Positions 20,035 through 30,384 of a DNA stretch of 64,000 nt are shown in pieces; position 1 is the stretch's first letter, and each line of letters opens with the position of its first letter. Both the position numbers and the translations under genes were made by a program. The DNA lies in NCBI GenBank assembly GCA_913778495.1, contig CAJYVD010000034.1:186001-250000 (forward strand). The letters run 5' to 3'. This stretch comes from an uncultured Pantoea sp. (GTDB lineage Bacteria; Pseudomonadota; Gammaproteobacteria; Enterobacterales; Enterobacteriaceae). The notes beneath the pieces were generated by a model. It searched no databases. It was not told where the DNA came from and worked only from the letters and a program-made list of their open reading frames with translations.

Positions 20035-21552
20035 TTACCCTTCGTTGTGGATCTCCAGCCCTTCTACCTCGTTCTGACGCTGCAACGCTTTTGCGTCGTC
20101 GTTGCGCAGAGATTGCAGGTATTCCAGATATTGCTGGTCCACGTCTTTGGTAACGTAAATGCCGTTAAAGACTGAGCACTCAAACTGGGCAATATCTGGG
20201 TTCTCTTCCCGCACGGCTTCGATTAGATCGTTGAGATCCTGGAAAATCAGCGCATCGGCTTTGATCAGCTGACGGATCTCCTCCACTTCGCGGCCGTGTG
20301 CAATCAACTCGGTCGCACTCGGCATATCGATGCCGTACACGTTCGGGAAACGGATCTCAGGCGCAGCAGACGCCAGGTAAACGCGTTTCGCGCCCGCTTC
20401 GCGCGCCATCTCAATGATCTGCTCGGAGGTGGTGCCGCGCACGATGGAGTCATCCACCAGCAGCACGTTTTTATCGCGGAACTCTGCGCGGTTGGCGTTC
20501 AGCTTCCGGCGCACCGCGCTGCGGCGCAGATGCTGCCCCGGCATGATAAAGGTGCGGCCAACATAGCGGTTTTTCACAAATCCCTGACGGTAAGGCTTGC
20601 CAAGGATGCGGGCAATTTCCAGCGCCGTATCCGTTGAGGTTTCCGGGATAGGAATGACCACGTCAATGTCGAGATCTTCCCACTCGCGCGCGATTTTCTC
20701 GCCGAGTTTAGTGCCCATGCGCACGCGTGCGCTGTACACCGAAATTTTATCGAGGAAAGAGTCTGGACGGGCAAAATAGACGTATTCAAACAGGCACGGA
20801 TTGCTTTTGGGGTTCTCGGCGCACTGACGCGTAGAGAGTTGTCCCTGCTCAGTGATGTATACCGCCTCACCCGGCGCAACGTCGCGGATAAACTCAAAGC
20901 CGAGCGTATCCAGCGCTACACTCTCAGACGCGACCATGTATTCGGTGCGGCCGTCTGGCAATGCGCGCTTGCCCAGCACCAGCGGGCGAATGCCGTTGGG
21001 ATCGCGGAACGCGACCATACCGTGACCGATAATCATCGCCACCACGGCGTAGGCACCGCGCACCTGGCGATGTACCGCCGCCACGGCAGCAAAAATGTTT
21101 TCGGCTTCGAGCGGATAGTGCTGAAAACGATCCAGCTCCTGCGCGAAAATATTGAGCAGAATTTCAGAATCAGAGGTGGTGTTAACGTGACGCCGTCCGA
21201 CTTCAAACAGCTGCTTGCGCAGCTCATGTGCGTTGGTCAAATTACCGTTGTGCGCCAGCGTGATGCCATACGGCGAGTTCACATAGAAAGGTTGCGCTTC
21301 AGAGGCGCTGGAGCTGCCTGCGGTTGGGTAGCGTACGTGGCCAATGCCAATGTTCCCCTGCAGGCGCTGCATGTGGCGCGCTTCAAACACATCACTGACC
21401 AATCCATTTGCTTTACGCAGGCGAAAGCAATTCAGCGCATCGATGGTACAAATGCCGGCAGCATCCTGGCCGCGGTGCTGCAGCACCGTTAACGCGTCAT
21501 AGATCGACTGGTTTACTGGCATAAAACCGGTGATACCAACAATACCGCACAT
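20035..21552 (-). CDS. purF: Amidophosphoribosyltransferase PurF
   Basis: 505 aa, identical in length to E. coli. First committed step of purine synthesis: PRPP plus glutamine to phosphoribosylamine. The catalytic N-terminal Cys follows the initiator Met (MCGIVG), giving the Ntn-type glutaminase domain. The C-terminal phosphoribosyltransferase domain carries the PRPP loop [16 protein letters not shown]. It lies 36 bp after cvpA and shares its PurR-controlled promoter. Confidence 0.98.
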   Translation of the reverse strand: MCGIVGITGFMPVNQSIYDALTVLQHRGQDAAGICTIDALNCFRLRKANGLVSDVFEARHMQRLQGNIGIGHVRYPTAGSSSASEAQPFYVNSPYGITLAHNGNLTNAHELRKQLFEVGRRHVNTTSDSEILLNIFAQELDRFQHYPLEAENIFAAVAAVHRQVRGAYAVVAMIIGHGMVAFRDPNGIRPLVLGKRALPDGRTEYMVASESVALDTLGFEFIRDVAPGEAVYITEQGQLSTRQCAENPKSNPCLFEYVYFARPDSFLDKISVYSARVRMGTKLGEKIAREWEDLDIDVVIPIPETSTDTALEIARILGKPYRQGFVKNRYVGRTFIMPGQHLRRSAVRRKLNANRAEFRDKNVLLVDDSIVRGTTSEQIIEMAREAGAKRVYLASAAPEIRFPNVYGIDMPSATELIAHGREVEEIRQLIKADALIFQDLNDLIEAVREENPDIAQFECSVFNGIYVTKDVDQQYLEYLQSLRNDDAKALQRQNEVEGLEIHNEG

Positions 21553-21588
21553 GTTGTCATTTCCTCATTAGCCGCACTCCCGATGGCG

Positions 21589-22074
21589 TCACCGGGGTAT
21601 AAAACTGGACGTGCTCTTCAGGTAATCAAAAAACCACCTGATGATATAACTGAACTGGGGAATGAGTTGGGACTGCTGCCAGTCCGGACTTTTCGCAAAG
21701 CCGGTGAATGTATCCAGGAAGAAAAGAATGGCAGACACGATCAGCACGCCACGCAATGCTCCGAAACAGACACCCAACACCCTGTCGGTTCCTGACAAGC
21801 CGGTTTTCTCCACCAGCGAGCCGATCACATAGTTTACGATGGCGCCGACGATCAGCGTGGCGACGAATAACACCGCAATGGCAATACCGTTGCGTACCAG
21901 TTCGTCGCTAAACCCCGTAAACCAGACGGCAAGGAAGGGATAGTAATGACTGGCGACAAAAAACGCGCATCCCCAGGTAACAAGAGATAAGGCTTCCCGG
22001 ACAAACCCACGAATCAGGCTGACCAGCGCCGAAAAACCAACTACCGCAATAATGACGTAATCAATCCAGATCAT
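21589..22074 (-). CDS. cvpA: Colicin V production membrane protein CvpA
   Basis: 161 aa (E. coli 162). Four hydrophobic segments; inner membrane. Required for colicin V export in E. coli; later work links it to envelope and bile resistance in enterics. The start at 22074 gives MIWIDYVIIAVVGFSALVSL, aligning with E. coli MVWIDY; the longer in-frame reading adds 12 residues without support. First gene of the cvpA-purF operon. Confidence 0.94.
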   Translation of the reverse strand: MIWIDYVIIAVVGFSALVSLIRGFVREALSLVTWGCAFFVASHYYPFLAVWFTGFSDELVRNGIAIAVLFVATLIVGAIVNYVIGSLVEKTGLSGTDRVLGVCFGALRGVLIVSAILFFLDTFTGFAKSPDWQQSQLIPQFSYIIRWFFDYLKSTSSFIPR

Positions 22075-22137
22075 GAACTCTTCCAGCCCGGTGCACAGGC
22101 ACCCCTGCATCCAGTTCGGGGCGCATTCTAACAGAAA

Positions 22138-22153
22138 AAGAAAACGTTTGCGT
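22138..22153 (-). promoter_or_regulatory. PurR operator of cvpA-purF
   Basis: Minus strand ACGCAAACGTTTTCTT matches the 16-bp PurR consensus (ACGCAAACGTTTTCNT) at every specified position, about 65-80 bp upstream of the cvpA start. Same arrangement as in E. coli, where PurR with hypoxanthine or guanine represses the operon. Confidence 0.92.
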
Positions 22154-22269
22154 AGGGTTTTCCGGTTCTGTATCCATAAAAAAGGCGATGAAAAAAACTT
22201 TCTTCGCCCAACGGCATTTCAGCTATTTAACCTACTGAAATGTACTATTTATTTTTCAGCGCTTCGCTA

Positions 22270-22320
22270 AAAAAATACGCGATAAGCCGCGCCTGTTACT
22301 GCCATTGGCGCGGCTTATCC
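22270..22320 (-). terminator. Rho-independent terminator after dedD
   Basis: On minus, GATAAGCCGCGCC (13 nt) pairs with GGCGCGGCTTATC across a 13-nt loop, followed by GCGTATTTTTTT. It insulates dedD-folC from the cvpA promoter. Confidence 0.85.
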
Positions 22321-22324
22321 GCTC

Positions 22325-23092
22325 TTAGCGCGCAGCGTAAGGTTTCACTACCCCGCCCAGTCCGGACAGGCTTTGCAGTTCACTTAGCGAACCCTGCAAT
22401 TTTGCCTTCGACGCGTCGGGACCGACGTACAGACGGGTAATTTGTCCCTGCACTGGCGTGGCCGGTACGGTAAAGGCGCGATAGCCCGACAGCCGCAGCT
22501 TCGCCACGATCTCACTGACTTTCGCCGCATTTTTCAGCGCGCCCAGTTGAACCACATACGCTTGTCCCGCTGGCGCCGCGTTAGACTCACTCTGCTTGGG
22601 CTGCTCTACCGGTTTACTGCTTTCCACCGGTTTCGCCTGCTCGACCGGTTTGCTGCTTTCTACCGGCTTCTGCCGGGTTTGCTCCAACGGTTTACTTTTC
22701 GGCGTCTCAACCGGCTTGGCTTTTGTTGCTTCAACAGGCTTACTCTGCGCTTTAGGCACAGACGGCTGATGCACAGGCGGCGGCGTCACCACCGTCGGCT
22801 CGCTGTTTTGCACCGGGCGAGCACTGCCGCTGCTGGCACCGTTTTGCCCACTGCTGGTGTTCTGCTGCTGTGCAGTGCCGGCGCCCTCCGGCGGCTGGGC
22901 AGGCAGCGGCTGCGTTACCGGCGGCACCGTTTCGCTGTCCTGCTGATCGTCCGGTTTCGGCACCAGCGGAATGGCGGCGAACTCCTCTTTGTAGTGCTTC
23001 TTCTTACCGTCCAACAGGCCCGGCAGCACAATTACGCCAATCGCCACCAGAATAACGGTGCCGACCAGGCGGTTTTGAAACTTACTCGCCAC
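22325..23092 (-). CDS. dedD: SPOR-domain cell division protein DedD
   Basis: 255 aa, longer than the 220 of E. coli. Short cytoplasmic start (MASKFQNRLVG), one transmembrane segment (TVILVAIGVIVLPGLL), a long Pro/Gln/Ser-rich periplasmic linker, and a C-terminal SPOR domain from about residue 178 (AYVVQLGALKNAAKVSEIVA) that binds denuded septal peptidoglycan. The linker contains degenerate repeats of the type KPVE-S-S-KPVE-Q. The extra length is in this linker. Its start overlaps the folC end by 11 bp. Confidence 0.92.
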   Translation of the reverse strand: MASKFQNRLVGTVILVAIGVIVLPGLLDGKKKHYKEEFAAIPLVPKPDDQQDSETVPPVTQPLPAQPPEGAGTAQQQNTSSGQNGASSGSARPVQNSEPTVVTPPPVHQPSVPKAQSKPVEATKAKPVETPKSKPLEQTRQKPVESSKPVEQAKPVESSKPVEQPKQSESNAAPAGQAYVVQLGALKNAAKVSEIVAKLRLSGYRAFTVPATPVQGQITRLYVGPDASKAKLQGSLSELQSLSGLGGVVKPYAAR

Positions 23093-24350
23093 TGTGGTTC
23101 CTCGCTGCCATCAATTCCATAACCTGTGCCACGGTGTGGAAAGAGCCACACACCAGAATCACATCTTCTGGGTTAGCCCGCTGCTGGGCTGCATGCCAGG
23201 CGGCCGCCACGTCGTTGAAAGCCGCACCGGCGTTGAGGTGCGTCATGAGTTCTGCGGCGGTGGCGCCGCGCGGGCCATCCAGCGGGGCACAGTACCATTC
23301 ATCCACTTCGGGCGATAGCGCAGCCAGCGTGCCGGCGATATCTTTGTCGTGCAGCATGCCCACCACAGCGTGCACCTTGCCGTGCGGCGGCAGCGCCGCC
23401 AGCCGTGAGGCGAGATAGTGCGCGGCATGCGGATTGTGAGCCACGTCCAAAATCACCCGCGGCGAGGCGCTAACCGTCTGAAAGCGGCCAGGCAGCATCG
23501 CCAGCGGCAGATGTTCGCGTATGAGCGCTTCGCTGACGTTGAGAGAGGAAGCGCGCAGGGCCGCTAGCGCGGTAGCGGCATTGGGCAACGGGACCTGCGG
23601 CAGCGGTAAATCGCGCAGCGCGCCCTGCGCATCCTGAAAGGTCCAGTGCGCTTCCTGCTGCTGCCAGTGCCAGTCGCGTCCGATCTGCATCAACCGCGCG
23701 CCCTTCTCATGCGCGACTTCCGCGATGGTGTGCGGCATATCGGCTTCGCCCACCACTGCCGGTTTACCTGCCCGAAAGACGCCGGCTTTTTCCCGCCCAA
23801 TGCTTTCACGGTCGGGGCCAAGCCAGTCGGTGTGATCCAGCGCGATGCTGGTGATCACCGCCACATCGGCATCGACAATATTAGTCGCATCCAACCGGCC
23901 GCCAAGCCCTACTTCGAGGATCACCACGTCCAGCTTTTCCTCGCGGAACAGGTTGAGCGCGGAGAGCGTGCCAAACTCAAAATAGGTCAGCGAAATGTCG
24001 CCGCGCCCGGCGTTGATCTGCGCAAAACTGGCGCTGTGCCGCGCTTCATCCAGCTCGGCACCCTGCACGCGCACGCGTTCGGTATAGCGCACCAGATGAG
24101 GCGAGCTGTACACGCCCACGCGGTAGCCCGCCGCCATCAGGAGCGTTTCCAGCGTGCGACAGGTGGTGCCTTTGCCGTTGGTGCCGGCGACCGTGAAGAC
24201 AACAGGAGCGGGTTTGAGCAGGTCGAGGCGTTCAGCGACGCGTTGAATACGATCCAAGCCCAGTTCGATAGCCTGAGAATGCAGATTTTCGAGATAATGA
24301 AGCCACGTGACCAAAGGCGACGTGGCTTGAGGAAGGCGATGCGTGTCCAT
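23082..24350 (-). CDS. folC: Folylpolyglutamate/dihydrofolate synthase FolC
   Basis: 422 aa, the E. coli length. Adds glutamate to dihydropteroate and extends folate polyglutamate tails. Mur-ligase type P-loop GTNGKGTTCR is near residue 55, with VILEVGLGGRLDATN and the DHTDWLG segment. The C-terminal domain retains DVAHNPHAA. It overlaps dedD by 11 bp, so the pair is translationally linked. Confidence 0.97.
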   Translation of the reverse strand: MDTHRLPQATSPLVTWLHYLENLHSQAIELGLDRIQRVAERLDLLKPAPVVFTVAGTNGKGTTCRTLETLLMAAGYRVGVYSSPHLVRYTERVRVQGAELDEARHSASFAQINAGRGDISLTYFEFGTLSALNLFREEKLDVVILEVGLGGRLDATNIVDADVAVITSIALDHTDWLGPDRESIGREKAGVFRAGKPAVVGEADMPHTIAEVAHEKGARLMQIGRDWHWQQQEAHWTFQDAQGALRDLPLPQVPLPNAATALAALRASSLNVSEALIREHLPLAMLPGRFQTVSASPRVILDVAHNPHAAHYLASRLAALPPHGKVHAVVGMLHDKDIAGTLAALSPEVDEWYCAPLDGPRGATAAELMTHLNAGAAFNDVAAAWHAAQQRANPEDVILVCGSFHTVAQVMELMAARNHSGE

Positions 24351-24454
24351 GTGTCCCGTTTTTAATCAATACACCCGCGCCTTTACTTGCTAAAGCGCCT
24401 GGCGTGCCGTTGAGGTCACGGTAGCCTAAAGGGCTGGGTGTAGACGGTGCATTG

Positions 24455-24482
24455 GTAAAAAGGCGCAGCGCGCGCCTTTTCG
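24455..24482 (-). terminator. Rho-independent terminator of accD
   Basis: Minus-strand hairpin AAAGGCGC/GCGCCTTTT with a short loop and T-tract, 8 bp after the accD stop. Confidence 0.75.
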
Positions 24483-24489
24483 TTGCCTG

Positions 24490-25398
24490 TCAGGCCTCGC
24501 TGCTTTGAGGGGCAGCCGGCGTCGGCTGTTCACCATCCTGCTGCGGTGCCGGCAGGTTCATCATTTTTGCCAGCAGGCTAGCCAGCTTAAAGCGCATTTC
24601 GGGACGACGTATAATCATGTCGATTGCGCCTTTTTCGATCAGGAACTCGCTGCGCTGGAAGCCCGGCGGCAGCTTCTCGCGGACCGTCTGCTCAATTACG
24701 CGCGGGCCGGCAAAGCCGATCAGCGCTTTAGGCTCAGCCACGTTGAGGTCGCCCAGCATGGCAAAGCTGGCAGAGACACCGCCCATGGTAGGATCGGTCA
24801 GCACGGAGATATACGGCAAGCCGCGCTCCTGCATTTTCGCCAGCGCCGCGCTGGTTTTCGCCATCTGCATCAGCGACATCAGCGCTTCCTGCATGCGCGC
24901 GCCACCGCTCGCGGAGAAGCAGATCAGCGGGCAGTTATCTTCCAGTGCCTGCTCAACCGCACGCACAAAACGGGCGCCAACCACCGATCCCATTGAGCCA
25001 CCCATAAAGGAGAACTCAAAGGCAGCAGCCACAACCGGCATACCGTGCAGCTGACCTTTCATGACGATCAGCGCATCTTTCTCGCCGGTATCTTTTTGTG
25101 CCGCGACCAGACGATCTTTGTACTTCTTAGAGTCGCGGAACTTCAGCAGATCTTTGGGTTCTAGTTCGCTTCCCAGCTCTACCATAGAGCCTTCGTCCAT
25201 CAGGCTTTGCAGGCGATCGCGCGCGTGCATGCGCATGTGATGATCGCACTTTGGGCAGACTTCAAGGTTGCGCTCTAACTCGGCGCGGTACAGCACCTGA
25301 CCGCAGCTGTCGCATTTGGTCCAGACCCCTTCCGGAATACTGGCTTTGCGCGAAGGCGTGGTAGTGCTTTTATTCAGTATGCGTTCAATCCAGCTCAT
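24490..25398 (-). CDS. accD: Acetyl-CoA carboxylase carboxyltransferase beta subunit
   Basis: 302 aa (E. coli 304). Transfers carboxyl from biotin-BCCP to acetyl-CoA, giving malonyl-CoA for fatty acid synthesis. The N-terminal zinc ribbon has C29, C32, C48 and C51. The crotonase-fold core contains [20 protein letters not shown] and [19 protein letters not shown]. The C-terminal tail is Pro/Gln-rich and variable. Confidence 0.97.
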   Translation of the reverse strand: MSWIERILNKSTTTPSRKASIPEGVWTKCDSCGQVLYRAELERNLEVCPKCDHHMRMHARDRLQSLMDEGSMVELGSELEPKDLLKFRDSKKYKDRLVAAQKDTGEKDALIVMKGQLHGMPVVAAAFEFSFMGGSMGSVVGARFVRAVEQALEDNCPLICFSASGGARMQEALMSLMQMAKTSAALAKMQERGLPYISVLTDPTMGGVSASFAMLGDLNVAEPKALIGFAGPRVIEQTVREKLPPGFQRSEFLIEKGAIDMIIRRPEMRFKLASLLAKMMNLPAPQQDGEQPTPAAPQSSEA

Positions 25399-25530
25399 TG
25401 ATGACCTTTCTGTTTAATGCTGACCTGGTCCAGTCTTCGTATTACTGCTGAAATCACCTTCAGCAGGCCGTAAATGTCGCTCATTAAACCACAACCCGTT
25501 CTCGCTGTGGATAAAAATCTGGTTCCGCGC

Positions 25531-26193
25531 TTACTGCGATTTTTGCTGACGCGCCTGACGACGGTGACGCCATACTTCAATCACGCCTGGCAGCACCGAC
25601 ACCACAATAATGCCGAGAATCAGCAGCTTTAAGTTCTCCTGCACCACCGGCAAATCCCCAAACAGGTAGCCCGCGTAAGAGAACAACAGGACCCACAGCA
25701 GCGCGCCCGTCACGTTAAAGAGCGCGAAGTGGCGATAGGACATGTGTCCCATTCCCGCCACAAAGGGGGCAAAGGTTCGCACGATTGGCACAAAGCGCGC
25801 AAGTATAATGGTTTTCCCCCCATGGCGATCGTAGAACGCGTGGGTTTTATCCAGATAGCTGCGGCGGAAAATTTTTGAGTTGGGATTGCTGAACAGCTTT
25901 TCACCAAACAGGCGGCCAATGGTGTAGTTTACCGCGTCGCCCAGCACCGCGGCGATCACCAGCAGCGTCACCATCAGGTGAACGTTGAGATCATTACCCG
26001 GCAGCGCCGCCAGCGCACCCGCCACAAACAGCAGCGAATCGCCCGGCAGAAAGGGTGTCACCACCAGACCGGTCTCGCAGAACAGGATCAGGAACAGAAT
26101 GGCGTAAATCCAGACGCCGTACTGCGCCACCAGTTCGGCGAGGTGCACGTCAATGTGCAGGATAAAATCGACGATAAAGTGAAGAAAATCCAT
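25531..26193 (-). CDS. dedA: DedA-family membrane protein
   Basis: 220 aa (E. coli DedA 219). VTT/SNARE-associated-domain family thought to act as lipid or undecaprenyl-phosphate translocases that support membrane potential and envelope integrity. Conserved motifs: [19 protein letters not shown], the G-x-x-x-G containing segment [16 protein letters not shown] and [17 protein letters not shown]. The start at 26193 has GGGAG upstream and matches E. coli MDLIYF-type starts better than the longer frame to 26244. Confidence 0.94.
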   Translation of the reverse strand: MDFLHFIVDFILHIDVHLAELVAQYGVWIYAILFLILFCETGLVVTPFLPGDSLLFVAGALAALPGNDLNVHLMVTLLVIAAVLGDAVNYTIGRLFGEKLFSNPNSKIFRRSYLDKTHAFYDRHGGKTIILARFVPIVRTFAPFVAGMGHMSYRHFALFNVTGALLWVLLFSYAGYLFGDLPVVQENLKLLILGIIVVSVLPGVIEVWRHRRQARQQKSQ

Positions 26194-26274
26194 AACAGCT
26201 CCCCTGGCCCTTCCTGCTTCAGATTGCCCGCGCTTGCCTGGCAACCCGACGAATTCGGGCTTCCATTCTTAAAG

Positions 26275-27081
26275 TTAATCCGCGAGAAACAGAGGTCCCA
26301 GCGCGGGTTGAGGTAAAGCAAAGTGTTCGGGGTAATCCACCGCCACCAGATACAATCCTTCAGCTCTGGCCGTGGCCGCAGCGCGCGTGCGGTCTTTCGC
26401 CGCCAGCAGTTCCGCCATCCAGGATTCAGGCCGATTGCCGCAGCCGATCTCCATCAGGCTGCCGACAATATTACGTACCATATGGTGCACAAAGGCATTG
26501 GCTTTGATATCGACAATCACATAGGGCCCCTGGCGCGTCACGTGCAGGTGCATAACATTGCGCCATGGCGTGCGCGACTGACATTGCACCGCGCGGAACG
26601 AGGTAAAATCGTTCTCGCCAATCAGGCACTGTCCGGCGCGCTGCATCTTTTCAGCATCCAGCGGATGATAAAAATGGGTGATGCCCTTGCCGAGGATCGC
26701 CGGCCGCAGCCGCTGATTGTAGATCACATAGCGGTAGCGGCGCGCGGTGGCGCTAAAGCGCGCATGAAACGTCTCGGGCACGGCTTTCACCCAGCGCACG
26801 GCGATATCATCCGGCAGATTAGCGTTCACGCCCAGCGTCCAGGCGCCATCGGCGCGCGACGACGTGGTTTCAAAATGCACCACTTGACCTGTGCCGTGCA
26901 CGCCCGCATCGGTGCGTCCCGCGCAAAACACGCTCACCGCGTGATTGGCCACCTTCGACAGCGCCCTCTCAAGCTTCTCCTGCACGCTGCGCACTTCATT
27001 TTGCCGCTGCCAGCCGTAATAGCGGCTGCCGTCATACTCAATACCCAGCGCCAGTTTGTACGTTGTGGCTTCAGACAACAT
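26275..27081 (-). CDS. truA: tRNA pseudouridine(38-40) synthase TruA
   Basis: 268 aa (E. coli 270). Modifies uridines 38-40 in the anticodon stem-loop. The catalytic Asp is D58 in [11 protein letters not shown], preceded by [18 protein letters not shown]. Its ATG overlaps the usg TAA by one base (TAATG, 27079-27083), the same coupling as in E. coli. Confidence 0.97.
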   Translation of the reverse strand: MLSEATTYKLALGIEYDGSRYYGWQRQNEVRSVQEKLERALSKVANHAVSVFCAGRTDAGVHGTGQVVHFETTSSRADGAWTLGVNANLPDDIAVRWVKAVPETFHARFSATARRYRYVIYNQRLRPAILGKGITHFYHPLDAEKMQRAGQCLIGENDFTSFRAVQCQSRTPWRNVMHLHVTRQGPYVIVDIKANAFVHHMVRNIVGSLMEIGCGNRPESWMAELLAAKDRTRAAATARAEGLYLVAVDYPEHFALPQPALGPLFLAD

Positions 27082-28091
27082 TAATACAGATACTCCTGCA
27101 CCAGTTTCTCCGCCGTTTTCACCGCCATCAGCGCGCCGCCAAAGCGAATGTTGTCCGCCACAGACCAGAACTGCAGCAGTTCCGGGATGCCGTAGTCGTT
27201 GCGCACGCTGCCGATGCTCAGCTGGTCGCTGCCTGAAGCATCGCCCACCGGCGTTGGGAAGTCGCCTTCGTCGCTGAGGGCAATATCCTCGGCGCGCGCC
27301 AGCTCATCACGGGCCTCTTCCGCCGACAGCGGACGCAAGTTTTCCACATAGACAATCTGCGCGCTGCCATAAAACACCGGCGCCTGCAGGCTGCTGACGG
27401 CGATCGGCAACCCTTCGTCTTGTAACACTTTGCGCACCTGATCAACCACACGGCGTTCACTGGCCACGCTGCCCTGATTATCCACCTGCTGCGGCAGCAG
27501 ATTAAACGCCAGCTGGCGGCCGAAATAGTGTTCCTCAGCGGGTACGCCGTTAAGCAGGCGCGCGCTCTCACCCGCCAAACCGTCCACCGCCGCTTTACCG
27601 TGGCTGGAAACGGACACCAGATTCGTCACCTGCAAACGGCCTAGCCCGGCGCTGTCGACCAGCGGTTTGATCGCGCTCAGCAGCTGGCTCACCAGCGCAT
27701 CGGCCACGCTAATGATATTGCGGTTGCGGTAATCGGCCAGCACCTGGGGATTCACATCCGGCACCACAAGCGGCACATCGGGTTCCAGCGCGAACAGATC
27801 GCTGCTGTCGATCACCAATGTGCCCTGGCTGGCGGCCTCTTCAGCATAGCGCACCGAGGCGTCACGTCCGGCCACAAAAAACGCCAGCTGCGCCTGCGAC
27901 CAGTCAAACGTGGCCGCATCCTGCACGCGCAGTGAGCGACCATCAAAACGCAGGCTTTCACCGGCGCTGTTTTCACTCGCCAGCACATACAACTCACCAA
28001 CCGGGAACTGGCGTTCCGCCAGCAGTTCCAGTACAGCGTTCCCTACTGCGCCTGTTGCGCCCAAAAGCGCAATATTCCAGCCGTCAGACAT
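27081..28091 (-). CDS. usg: USG-1, aspartate-semialdehyde dehydrogenase-like protein
   Basis: 336 aa (E. coli 337). Rossmann motif [16 protein letters not shown] at the N-terminus and an ASADH-type dimerisation domain. The protein is homologous to Asd, but the usual catalytic Cys motif is not recognisable, so it is probably not an active ASADH; its role is unknown. It forms a coupled pair with truA downstream of pdxB. Confidence 0.93.
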   Translation of the reverse strand: MSDGWNIALLGATGAVGNAVLELLAERQFPVGELYVLASENSAGESLRFDGRSLRVQDAATFDWSQAQLAFFVAGRDASVRYAEEAASQGTLVIDSSDLFALEPDVPLVVPDVNPQVLADYRNRNIISVADALVSQLLSAIKPLVDSAGLGRLQVTNLVSVSSHGKAAVDGLAGESARLLNGVPAEEHYFGRQLAFNLLPQQVDNQGSVASERRVVDQVRKVLQDEGLPIAVSSLQAPVFYGSAQIVYVENLRPLSAEEARDELARAEDIALSDEGDFPTPVGDASGSDQLSIGSVRNDYGIPELLQFWSVADNIRFGGALMAVKTAEKLVQEYLY

Positions 28092-28163
28092 GTTGGTTTA
28101 CCTCAGACAATGACATAAAAACAGAGAGCGGTAGTGATACCGCTGATGAAATCAGACCTCTCC

Positions 28164-28186
28164 CATGCCGCGATCGGCGCGGCATG
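28164..28186 (-). terminator. Hairpin just after pdxB
   Basis: CATGCCGCG and CGCGGCATG are perfect 9-bp arms with a 5-nt loop, 3 bp after the pdxB stop. It is followed on minus by GGAGAGG rather than T, so it may attenuate or stabilise the transcript between pdxB and usg. Confidence 0.55.
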
Positions 28187-28189
28187 AGC

Positions 28190-29314
28190 TTAACACTGTG
28201 CGCGAAAGCCGAGCTTTTCCAGCATGGCGGCGGTCGCGGCGTCGTCACACATTACCCGCAGAGAAGACCATTCACGGCGCTCCTGATACTGCTTGCGCAG
28301 GCGGTCAAACGCCCCTGGCTGGGTCGCGACTTTGCGCAGCGGCGCATCGTCGCGGCGCACATCATACACCAGGTGCACCAACCGTTTCAGCACGGCTTGA
28401 TCGAGCGCGCCATGCAGCGTTACCGCGCTCACGTCTGGCACCGGTAACAGGCTCTCCAGCGCCACATGCTGCGGCTGCCCTAAGAAGTCGCACCACGCCT
28501 CAAACACTTGGGTGGTGCCGCGCGCTTTGCCTTCTAGCGTGTAGCCCGCAATGTGCGGGGTGGCGATGTCCACCTTGTCCAGCAGCGCGGGATTGAGATC
28601 CGGCTCGGGCTCCCAGACGTCGAGCACCACGCGTAAATCCGGACGCATATTCATTACCGCCAGCAGCGCGGCGTTATCGACCACCGCGCCGCGGCAGGCA
28701 TTGATAACAATCGTATTCGGCTTCAACGCCATCAGCAGCGCCGCATCCGCCAGGTGCCAGGTTTTGTAAGGCCCTTCTTTAAACAGCGGCGTGTGGAACG
28801 TGAGGATATCCGCCTCAGCCACCAGATCCTCCAGCGAGCGGAAGTCACCGGCATCGCCGCGATCGGCGCGCGGCGGATCGCACAGCAGCGTCGTCACGCC
28901 CCAGGCTTCAAGCCGCGCCTGCAGTCGACTGCCGACGTTGCCCACGCCAACAATGCCCACGGTGCGCTCGCGTAAATCAAAGCCGTCTCGCTCAGCTAAA
29001 AACAGCAGCGCCGAGAACACATATTCCACCACCGCAATCGCGTTGCAGCCAGGCGCCGCCGAAAAACCGATGCCCGCCGCCGTCAGCGAAGCGTCATCAA
29101 CGTGATCGGTGCCCGCCGTGGCGGTGCCGACAAACTTCACCGGCGATCCCGCCAGTAGCGCAGCGTTGACTTGGGTGACCGAGCGCACCATCAGGGCGCT
29201 GGCGTCTTGAAGGGCGGCTGCGGGCAGTGGACGTCCCGGCACCGCCACCACCTCACCGGTGCGGCTGAACAGTTCACGGGCGTAAGGCATGTTTTCATCA
29301 ACGACGATTTTCAC
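28190..29314 (-). CDS. pdxB: Erythronate-4-phosphate dehydrogenase PdxB
   Basis: 374 aa (E. coli 378). Second step of the DXP-dependent pyridoxal phosphate pathway. D-2-hydroxyacid dehydrogenase fold with NAD motif [17 protein letters not shown], the catalytic Arg in [10 protein letters not shown], Glu in EPELN-type context and His in [15 protein letters not shown], plus the PdxB dimerisation C-terminus. The GTG at 29314 ([15 protein letters not shown]) is preferred over the ORF's longer start; AGGA lies 9 nt upstream. Confidence 0.95.
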   Translation of the reverse strand: MKIVVDENMPYARELFSRTGEVVAVPGRPLPAAALQDASALMVRSVTQVNAALLAGSPVKFVGTATAGTDHVDDASLTAAGIGFSAAPGCNAIAVVEYVFSALLFLAERDGFDLRERTVGIVGVGNVGSRLQARLEAWGVTTLLCDPPRADRGDAGDFRSLEDLVAEADILTFHTPLFKEGPYKTWHLADAALLMALKPNTIVINACRGAVVDNAALLAVMNMRPDLRVVLDVWEPEPDLNPALLDKVDIATPHIAGYTLEGKARGTTQVFEAWCDFLGQPQHVALESLLPVPDVSAVTLHGALDQAVLKRLVHLVYDVRRDDAPLRKVATQPGAFDRLRKQYQERREWSSLRVMCDDAATAAMLEKLGFRAQC

Positions 29315-29484
29315 TGTGGCGGTCCTGTGTGCAGATGATATAGAGGGCGCATATTCTGACATAAAGCAGGACATTCGCCTAACCGACACGCCCCGGCCGC
29401 ACGCGGTAAAAAATGTCAGCTTTTACTACCTCTTTGCGCCCGCACGCACGTAAACTCTGCGCGGATTCTCTAAGGAAGCGAGCC

Positions 29485-30384
29485 ATGAATATGCTGTTCC
29501 CGCTGATCGCGGTACTGATCTGGTCGATTAACACTATCGTCAGCAAACTCTCAGCCGAGAGCATCGATCCAGCGGCCATTTCATTTTATCGCTGGCTGCT
29601 GGCCTTTTTCGTGTTGACCCCTTTTTGCCTGCCGTCGGTCTGGCGCCAACGCGCCGTCGTGAAAGCGCACGCGTGGCGCTTGTTGCTGCTTGGGCTGCTG
29701 GGAATGGTGCTGTATCAAAGCCTGGCCTATTACGCCGCGCACAGCGTGTCGGCGGTGATGATGGGCATTTTGGGGGCCACGATCCCGCTGCTGACTATCC
29801 TGCTCAGCGTGCTGGTGCTGCGCCTGGCGCCGACGCGCGGCATTCTGGCGGGCGGTTTGTTATCGTTTGTGGGGCTGGTGTGGCTGGTCAGCGCCGGACA
29901 GCCTGCGCGACTGCTGGAGCAGCCGCTGGGAGCGGGCGAAGTGATGATGCTGGCGGCGTCCACGTCATACGCGCTGTACGGCGTATTAACCCGGCGCTGG
30001 GCCATTCCGCTATCGGTATGGCACAGCCTGTACGTGCAGATTTTTTTTGGCGTACTGTTGCTGCTGCCTGGCTTCCTGCATGCACCTGCGGTCACGCTCA
30101 ACGCGCGCAACTTACCGCTGGTGCTCTACGCCGGGCTGCTGGCATCGATCCTCGCCCCCTACCTGTGGATCATGGGCGTGCAACGCCTCGGCGCCAGTAC
30201 CACCAGCCTGTTTATGAATTTTGTGCCGGTATTTACGGCGGTGATTGCCGTGCTATTTCTGCATGAGCAGCTGCATGCCTATCACTGGATAGGCGGCGGG
30301 ATGACGCTGGTCGGCGTGATGCTGGCGCAGCGTGTGCGAACGCCGCTGCGTCAGGCCCGGCCGATCAGCGAAAGCGAACCGTGA
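29485..30384 (+). CDS. EamA/DMT-family transporter
   Basis: 299 aa, ten predicted transmembrane helices in two EamA halves (first about 1-135, second about 145-290). The N-terminus PLIAVLIWSINTIVSKLSA is typical of DMT exporters of metabolites or amino acids; the substrate cannot be inferred. The ATG at 29485 has AAGGA upstream. Its last 20 bp overlap tctE on the opposite strand (30365-30384). E. coli has no gene here; it marks the left end of an accessory stretch between pdxB and flk. Confidence 0.88.
   Translation: MNMLFPLIAVLIWSINTIVSKLSAESIDPAAISFYRWLLAFFVLTPFCLPSVWRQRAVVKAHAWRLLLLGLLGMVLYQSLAYYAAHSVSAVMMGILGATIPLLTILLSVLVLRLAPTRGILAGGLLSFVGLVWLVSAGQPARLLEQPLGAGEVMMLAASTSYALYGVLTRRWAIPLSVWHSLYVQIFFGVLLLLPGFLHAPAVTLNARNLPLVLYAGLLASILAPYLWIMGVQRLGASTTSLFMNFVPVFTAVIAVLFLHEQLHAYHWIGGGMTLVGVMLAQRVRTPLRQARPISESEP

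Noticed and set aside
23646-24365. 239-codon ORF antisense to folC
   Set aside because: Shadow of the conserved folC frame; composition is that of a complementary strand.
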